9,777 nucleotides of DNA. Origin: Clostridia bacterium. GTDB lineage: Bacteria > Bacillota_A > Clostridia > Oscillospirales > Acutalibacteraceae. The DNA is taken from the NCBI GenBank assembly GCA_017503305.1, contig JAFVTJ010000151.1, positions 1 to 9,777 on the forward strand, written 5' to 3'. Positions within the stretch are counted from its first letter, which is position 1. Each line of letters starts with the position of its first letter. The notes under the pieces are model-generated. The model had not been told where the DNA came from, made no database searches, and saw only the letters and a program-made list of their open reading frames with translations. Made by a program: the position numbers and the translations under genes. Shown piece after piece: positions 6,139 through 9,777 of the stretch.

Positions 6139-7747
6139 CTGAATGACCTCTTTCTATAATGAAATTAACAAGGCGGTTAACGTATTCTTCGCAGTTTTCT
6201 TCGCTTTCAACCATTACGCGAACAACAGGCTCGGTACCGCTCTTGCGAAGCAATACTCTACCCTTGCCGTTAATAAGCTCTTCAACGGCCTTCTTCTCTT
6301 CTAAAATGGCTTCATCTTCAAATACTGCTTCCTTGCTCTTAACCCTTACGTTTTTGGTTATTTGGGGATAAAGCTTAACAGGTTTTGCAAGCTCGGCTAA
6401 GGTTGATTTGCTATCGCAAACCTCTTCGGTAACCATAATAGCGGTTAACAAGCCATCGCCTGTGGTAGCATATTTTTTAAGAATAATATGGCCCGATTGC
6501 TCGCCGCCTAACGAATAATCGTTATTTTGCATACTTTCGTAAACAAAGCGGTCGCCAACGTCGGTTTGAACACACTTAATACCCTCAGCCGCAAGACTGT
6601 TAATGAAACCGCTGTTGGACATAATAGTAGCAACAACTGTGTCATCATTAAGCATACCGCGTGATTTTAAGCGCTTGCCCAAAATATAAAGCATTTTGTC
6701 GCCGTCTACCTCGTTGCCGTTACCATCAACCGCAATACAACGGTCGCAGTCGCCGTCAAAGGCAAAGCCTAAATCTAAGTGATTTTCTTTAACCATTTGG
6801 CAAAGCTTTTCAATGTGTGTTGAACCACAACCCATATTTACGTTAAGGCCGTCGGGTGTGTCGCCAATAACCATAACCTTTGCGCCCAATGCGCCGAAAA
6901 CTGATCTTGCAATCATCCAAGAAGCACCGTTTGCGCAGTCAATGCCAATCCTTAAGTTCTTATAAGAATGTGAAGCCAAGGAGATAAGATATGCAACGTA
7001 GCGGTTTCTACCTGCAACGTAATCAATAATTTTACCTATATTAGACTTGGTAGCAAGGGGTAAATCCTTTTCTGCAACGCCTAAAGCCAAAAGGTCGCCA
7101 TCAAGATAATCTTCAATATAAGCAGTTGTGGTATCATCCAATTTTTCGCCGTAACGATTAATTACCTTAATGCCGTTATCGTAAAAAGGATTGTGAGAAG
7201 CGGTGATCATAATACCACAGTCAAAATCGTCCTGCTTTGTAACGTAAGAAACGCTGGGAGTAGTAGTAACGTGAAGCATATATGCATCAGCACCCGAAGC
7301 GGTAATACCGGCAACGAGAGAGTATTCTATCATATAGCTTGAAAGACGAGTGTCCTTACCAATTACTATGCGCGGGCGATAATCGGGATTTTGGCAACCC
7401 GAAAGCTTTGATGAAAAATACCAACCCAAAAATCTACCAACCTTATAGGCCTGTTCGCTTGTTAAGGTAACGTTTGCTTCGCCGCGGAAACCATCAGTAC
7501 CGAAGTAGCGATTTTTCTTCTTCTCGCCCTTTGGTGTGCACATAATTTCAACCTCGTCATGCAAAAGATCATCCGCCGAAACCGCAAACAAATTGCAAAG
7601 CATTAAAACCTTGTCAATTTGAGGTAGTGCTTGGTCCATTTCCCATTTTGAAACCGACTGACGCGAAACCGAAAGTCTTTCAGCAAGCTCTTCTTGAGAA
7701 ATATTTGCATTGTTTCTTAATTTATAAATTTTTTCACCGATTGTCAT
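6131..7747 (-). CDS. glmM: Phosphoglucosamine mutase GlmM with N-terminal XRE helix-turn-helix domain (fusion)
   Basis: GlmM interconverts GlcN-6-P and GlcN-1-P for peptidoglycan precursors. Residues 78-538 are a complete GlmM: opening RYFGTDGFRG (80-89), phosphoserine loop TASHNP (Ser184), metal loop DGDCDR (331-336), sugar loop GGEQSGH (414-420) and phosphate loop RKSGTEP (501-507). Residues 1-66 are a full Cro/C1-type HTH with recognition helix SVSRQSVSKWE (26-36), joined through a lysine-rich linker (70-79). Ordinary GlmM proteins of about 450 residues start just before the FGTDG motif, so this is an extra domain in one uninterrupted frame of 538 codons. The ATG at 7747 was chosen because AGGGAG lies 7 nt upstream (7755-7760); a TTG at 7789 in the same frame lacks a ribosome site. 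The product may bind DNA, perhaps its own promoter, but that is inference. The beta-helix gene follows with an 8-nt overlap. Confidence 0.93.
   Translation of the reverse strand: MTIGEKIYKLRNNANISQEELAERLSVSRQSVSKWEMDQALPQIDKVLMLCNLFAVSADDLLHDEVEIMCTPKGEKKKNRYFGTDGFRGEANVTLTSEQAYKVGRFLGWYFSSKLSGCQNPDYRPRIVIGKDTRLSSYMIEYSLVAGITASGADAYMLHVTTTPSVSYVTKQDDFDCGIMITASHNPFYDNGIKVINRYGEKLDDTTTAYIEDYLDGDLLALGVAEKDLPLATKSNIGKIIDYVAGRNRYVAYLISLASHSYKNLRIGIDCANGASWMIARSVFGALGAKVMVIGDTPDGLNVNMGCGSTHIEKLCQMVKENHLDLGFAFDGDCDRCIAVDGNGNEVDGDKMLYILGKRLKSRGMLNDDTVVATIMSNSGFINSLAAEGIKCVQTDVGDRFVYESMQNNDYSLGGEQSGHIILKKYATTGDGLLTAIMVTEEVCDSKSTLAELAKPVKLYPQITKNVRVKSKEAVFEDEAILEEKKAVEELINGKGRVLLRKSGTEPVVRVMVESEENCEEYVNRLVNFIIERGHSVE
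7541..7555 (-). promoter_or_regulatory. Candidate internal ribosome binding site and start codon at the HTH/GlmM junction
   Basis: Inside the fusion gene, GAGGT (7551-7555) stands 7 nt before an in-frame ATG (7541-7543, Met69). Initiation here would give a 470-residue GlmM without the HTH, with the FGTDG motif at residue 14, close to the start of normal GlmM proteins. The bases also encode DEVEIM in the fusion, so the match could be coincidental. Confidence 0.5.
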
Positions 7748-7785
7748 AATATAACTCCCTTTCAATCGATTAAAATTTTGAAATA

Positions 7786-7800
7786 GCAACCCACAGTTGC
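7786..7800. promoter_or_regulatory. Palindrome in the glmM leader, candidate operator
   Basis: GCAAC-CCACA-GTTGC has 5-bp inverted arms and a 5-bp centre. It lies between the predicted glmM transcription start (near 7807) and the ribosome binding site. Short dyads of this size are typical for XRE-type regulators, so the HTH of the downstream fusion is the obvious candidate reader. A weak RNA hairpin or chance are the alternatives. Confidence 0.4.
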
Positions 7801-7813
7801 ACTTTTCATTTAG

Positions 7814-7842
7814 ATTTTACCACTTTCCGCGCAAAAAAGCAA
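7814..7842 (-). promoter_or_regulatory. Probable sigma-A promoter of glmM
   Basis: On the minus strand the -35 box is TTGCTT (7837-7842) and the -10 box TAAAAT (7814-7819) with 17 bp between them. The -10 is a 5/6 match and the -35 only 3/6. It predicts a 5' leader of about 60 nt before the ATG at 7747. Confidence 0.65.
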
Positions 7843-7940
7843 CAAAAATTTTAAATTCTGCAATTTTTAGTTTACATTTATAGTATATTTTGAAAAATTC
7901 ACACTATTCCTATCTATTTTGGCATATCACTTTTAAATTT

Positions 7941-7970
7941 ACCGCTTAGCGCTTTAAAAATACCGATTTT
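7941..7970 (+). promoter_or_regulatory. Candidate LytTR-type binding site (9-12-9 direct repeat)
   Basis: ACCGCTTAG (7941-7949) and ACCGATTTT (7962-7970) form an imperfect direct repeat with exactly 12 bp between units, about 34 bp upstream of the -10 box of the LytTR gene. LytTR proteins such as AgrA bind two 9-bp direct repeats spaced by 12 bp next to the -35 region. The site is therefore a good candidate for autoregulation by the LytTR protein encoded just downstream. The second unit is the weaker one. Confidence 0.55.
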
Positions 7971-8000
7971 TTTAAAAAACAACATTTTTCAAACTTTTTA

Positions 8001-8009
8001 TGGTATAGT
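8001..8009 (+). promoter_or_regulatory. Extended -10 promoter of the LytTR-DUF3021 operon
   Basis: TGGTATAGT combines an extended -10 (TGn) with TATAGT (8004-8009). No good -35 is found at the right distance (AACATT at 7981-7986), which fits a promoter that needs an activator bound upstream. The predicted start is near 8016, directly before the GGAGGTG at 8019-8025, so the leader would be very short. Confidence 0.55.
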
Positions 8010-8030
8010 TATTTTACCGGAGGTGTTAAG

Positions 8031-8468
8031 GTGAAATTTAAACTGATTATTGACAATAAAAAAGAAGAGGAAATTATAATAACCGCAAAGGAGCGCTCAA
8101 CTCTTATTGAGCAAATCGAGTCGCTTGTTATGGAATATTCGGGTCAAGATAAAATTCCGGCCTATACCGAAGACGAAATAACAAAGCTTTTAATAAACGA
8201 AATTGAATGCATTACGGTAATTGACGGTAAAACATACGCAATATATAAGGATGCAAAACATTACCGTTTAAAACAACGGCTTTTTGAAATTGAAAAGTTG
8301 TTGCCTTCAAGCTTTATTAAAATCAACAAAAGCAGTATCGCGAATGAAACTAAAATCGACCGCTTTAAAGCAAGCTTTAGCGGTGCGGTTGATGCCGTTT
8401 TTAAGTGCGGTTTTACCGATTACGTTTCAAGGCGATGCTTTGCCGAAATTAAAAGGAGGTATAAATAA
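8031..8468 (+). CDS. Stand-alone LytTR-domain DNA-binding protein
   Basis: The protein has 145 residues and no receiver domain. Residues about 1-40 are a charged N-terminal segment, and 45-145 form the LytTR DNA-binding domain. Recognisable stretches are the strands around ITVIDGKTYAIY (61-72), FIKINKSSIAN (95-105), which matches the family's F-x-[RK]-I-[HN]-[RK]-S pattern, and the closing VSRRCFAEIKRRY (132-144). It is a transcription factor that binds direct repeats, and such a repeat lies upstream of its own promoter. The start codon is GTG at 8031, supported by GGAGGTG (8019-8025) 5 nt away. It overlaps by one base (TAATG) with a DUF3021 membrane protein gene. LytTR regulators paired with small membrane proteins are known as LytTR regulatory systems in streptococci (HdrRM, BrsRM), where the membrane protein restrains the regulator. 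The same logic is inferred here. Target genes beyond its own operon are unknown. Confidence 0.92.
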   Translation: MKFKLIIDNKKEEEIIITAKERSTLIEQIESLVMEYSGQDKIPAYTEDEITKLLINEIECITVIDGKTYAIYKDAKHYRLKQRLFEIEKLLPSSFIKINKSSIANETKIDRFKASFSGAVDAVFKCGFTDYVSRRCFAEIKRRYK

Positions 8469-8887
8469 TGAAAAAATTTTGTTTGGAATTTTTAAAAAGA
8501 GGCTTACTCGCCGCTTGGGGTGGACCTTTTATTTTGGCAATTATTTACGGTATTTTAGGTGCTAACGGCACAGTTACCGCTCTCACACCGAGTGAAGTTT
8601 GCAAAGGCATTTTATCCATCACTTTAATGGCGTTTATTGCCGCAGGTATACAGACGATTTATCAGTTTGAACGCTTACCCTTAATATCGGCAATACTGAT
8701 TCACGGCGCAGTTTTATATTTAGATTACCTTATAATGTATTTAATGAATGATTGGATTCCTCGTAACCTTGAAAGCCTATCAATTTTCACAATTATTTTC
8801 ATCGTAGGATACGTTTTAATTTGGGTTGGAATTTATCTTTTCACCAAGCGCAAAACCGATAGCTTAAATAAAAAACTAAAAAACTAA
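8468..8887 (+). CDS. DUF3021-type four-helix membrane protein, partner of the LytTR regulator
   Basis: This 139-residue integral membrane protein has four predicted transmembrane helices (about 12-31, 47-65, 71-94, 104-126), a short basic N-terminus (MKKFCLEFLKRG) and a lysine-rich cytoplasmic tail (127-139). Size, topology and position directly after a stand-alone LytTR gene match DUF3021 proteins, which commonly occur in this pair. The ATG at 8468 shares one base with the preceding stop (TAATG), and a near-ideal AAGGAGGT (8453-8460) lies 7 nt upstream, so it should be translated efficiently and coupled. By analogy with HdrM/BrsM of streptococci it may hold the LytTR protein inactive at the membrane or sense envelope conditions; this is inference and no ligand-binding motif is evident. 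A terminator follows, closing a two-gene operon. Confidence 0.85.
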   Translation: MKKFCLEFLKRGLLAAWGGPFILAIIYGILGANGTVTALTPSEVCKGILSITLMAFIAAGIQTIYQFERLPLISAILIHGAVLYLDYLIMYLMNDWIPRNLESLSIFTIIFIVGYVLIWVGIYLFTKRKTDSLNKKLKN

Positions 8888-8893
8888 ACTTTT

Positions 8894-8923
8894 AAACGGG
8901 CGGTTTATCCGTCCGTTTTTATT
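8894..8923 (+). terminator. Rho-independent terminator of the LytTR-DUF3021 operon
   Basis: A 10-bp stem AAACGGGCGG (8894-8903) / CCGTCCGTTT (8909-8918), with one G-T pair and a 5-nt loop, is followed by a T-rich tail. It begins 7 nt after the stop codon. Confidence 0.92.
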
Positions 8924-8933
8924 TAAAAAGTAT

Positions 8934-8961
8934 TTGCATAATGCGAGTTGTATGATATAAT
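8934..8961 (+). promoter_or_regulatory. Sigma-A promoter of the right-edge membrane protein gene
   Basis: A -35 box TTGCAT (8934-8939), a 16-bp spacer and a perfect TATAAT (8956-8961) preceded by TGA (extended -10) lie about 35 bp upstream of the ATG at 8996. The following gene is therefore independently transcribed after the terminator. Confidence 0.75.
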
Positions 8962-8995
8962 TAAGACAATAAAAGTTGCGAAAGGTTTATAATCT

Positions 8996-9777
8996 ATGGA
9001 AAACAAAAGACAAATTGCACTTAATTTTAATTTTTATTTATTTATCATTTTTGGTTTAATTCTGCTTTGGTCAGGCGTATGTTTACTGCTTGAAGAATCA
9101 ATAAAATTCGGGCTGTTTTTTGGTATACTCGGGTTGTTTTGTGCCGTTGTTCCTTTAATTTGCGTACCGAGTCATTTTATATTTGAAAGCGAAGGTATTA
9201 CCTTTAATTACTTGTTTTTACAAAACGAGCGGTATCTTTGGAAAAACATCTACAAAATAACCGCAACAATAGATTCCACAAATTCAACTTCTAAAAGTTA
9301 TATTTTTGATTCTATATCTTCACGAATTTTCGAAATTAAAGGTAACGTTGAAGGCGAAAAAAAGCCTTATATGAAAGGTCACATTAACCGTAATTTCCGC
9401 ACAAAAAAGCTTTTGGAAGAATATTGGGACGGAAATATTTCAGATACCTCTTCAAAGAAAAAGAAAAATAAAAAGAAAGACAATAATAAAACTTACGACA
9501 CAACCGAAATTGCCGCTTTAGAGCGTGAGGTACAAGCGAAAGTAAGCACTTTACTAGAGCCGTACAGCGCAACCGCAAAGCTACATAACATTAAATTAAA
9601 GAAAAAATTTGTTTACGTAAACGAAGAATTCGATGAATTCGATTCCCGCCCACTTGATAATTATACCTACACCCTTCTTATCGAAATTTCGCACTTTGGA
9701 GAAACCAACCCCGACCGTATAATTGAGGAAGATGCTGATCTTTTATTTGCACACCTTGGCAAAAGTGCTTACAAGGG
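8996..9777 (+). CDS. Membrane-anchored protein of unknown function, C-terminus beyond window
   Basis: The frame is open from ATG 8996 to the right edge (260 complete codons, no stop). I do not recognise the family. Two hydrophobic helices (about 11-32 and 37-58) form an N-terminal hairpin anchor. A beta-rich stretch follows (62-120, with FESEGITFNYLFLQNERYLW at its start), reminiscent of bacterial PH-like domains that follow two transmembrane helices; this is a resemblance only. Then come a lysine-rich linker (SSKKKKNKKKDNNK, 152-165), a predicted helix (170-189) and an acidic segment EEFDEFD (210-216) encoded by a tandem GAATTCGAT repeat (9626-9643). Residues 196-260 look like the start of a second folded domain. 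The ribosome site is weak (AAAGG, 8981-8985, 10 nt from ATG), but the start is supported by the promoter upstream and by the anchor beginning within 15 residues. No functional link to the LytTR operon is evident beyond proximity. Confidence 0.75.
   Translation, partial: MENKRQIALNFNFYLFIIFGLILLWSGVCLLLEESIKFGLFFGILGLFCAVVPLICVPSHFIFESEGITFNYLFLQNERYLWKNIYKITATIDSTNSTSKSYIFDSISSRIFEIKGNVEGEKKPYMKGHINRNFRTKKLLEEYWDGNISDTSSKKKKNKKKDNNKTYDTTEIAALEREVQAKVSTLLEPYSATAKLHNIKLKKKFVYVNEEFDEFDSRPLDNYTYTLLIEISHFGETNPDRIIEEDADLLFAHLGKSAYK

Noticed and set aside
7745..7789. Longer start (TTG at 7789) for the HTH-GlmM gene, adding 14 residues
   Set aside because: No ribosome binding site precedes it, it would fall inside the candidate palindrome, and the added residues are not part of the HTH fold. 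The ATG at 7747 has AGGGAG at 7-nt spacing.
7843..7940. AT-rich stretch of the divergent intergenic region, checked for a small RNA, riboswitch or origin
   Set aside because: No stable hairpin with T tract, DnaA-box cluster or known riboswitch core (including a glmS-like one) was seen.
8284..8565. Plus-strand open frame of 93 codons overlapping the LytTR and DUF3021 genes
   Set aside because: It is out of frame with two well-supported genes and has no ribosome site of its own.
9384..9578. Minus-strand open frame of 64 codons
   Set aside because: It is antisense to the right-edge membrane protein gene and arises from its lysine-rich, AT-rich coding sequence.
9626..9643. Tandem GAATTCGAT repeat
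   Set aside because: It is two copies inside a coding region producing EFDEFD. Too short to be called a repeat element.

Overview
The window looks like a chromosomal segment of a low-GC, endospore-forming Clostridia-type Firmicute, plausibly of the gut Oscillospirales/Ruminococcaceae kind. The grounds are strong AGGAGG-type ribosome binding sites, AT-rich intergenic regions with rho-independent terminators, a SipL-like SPOCS/LysM spore-coat morphogenesis protein, and a clostridial-type MarR + heterodimeric ABC exporter operon. The taxonomic placement is inferred from gene content. No rRNA, tRNA, CRISPR array, insertion sequence or phage gene was seen.

Left part (1-3786, minus strand): an operon of a MarR-family regulator followed by two ABC exporter half-transporters. 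The second one runs off the left edge. A perfect-consensus housekeeping promoter (TTGACA, 17 bp, TATAAT) precedes marR, and a palindromic operator (TGTTAG-CACC-CTAACA) sits on the predicted transcription start. The first transporter carries degenerate catalytic residues and the second a normal Walker A, as expected for an asymmetric heterodimer.

Middle (3817-5379, minus): a single-gene unit for a cysteine-rich protein with three SPOCS/DUF3794-like repeats and a C-terminal LysM, bounded by its own terminator.

Cell-wall precursor unit (5439-7842, minus): phosphoglucosamine mutase (GlmM) followed by a stand-alone left-handed beta-helix protein that resembles the acetyltransferase half of GlmU. 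Together they could carry out two consecutive steps, GlcN-6-P to GlcN-1-P to GlcNAc-1-P. The main surprise of the window is that this GlmM is fused in frame to a complete XRE/Cro-C1 helix-turn-helix domain at its N-terminus. A second ATG with its own Shine-Dalgarno sequence lies exactly at the domain junction, so one gene could yield both a DNA-binding GlmM and a plain GlmM. A small palindrome between promoter and start codon is a candidate target for the HTH domain.

Right part (7941-9777, plus): a divergent two-gene operon encoding a stand-alone LytTR DNA-binding protein and a four-helix DUF3021-type membrane protein. It is preceded by a 9-12-9 bp direct repeat with the geometry of LytTR binding sites. 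After a terminator and a new promoter comes a membrane-anchored protein of unknown function, cut off by the right edge.
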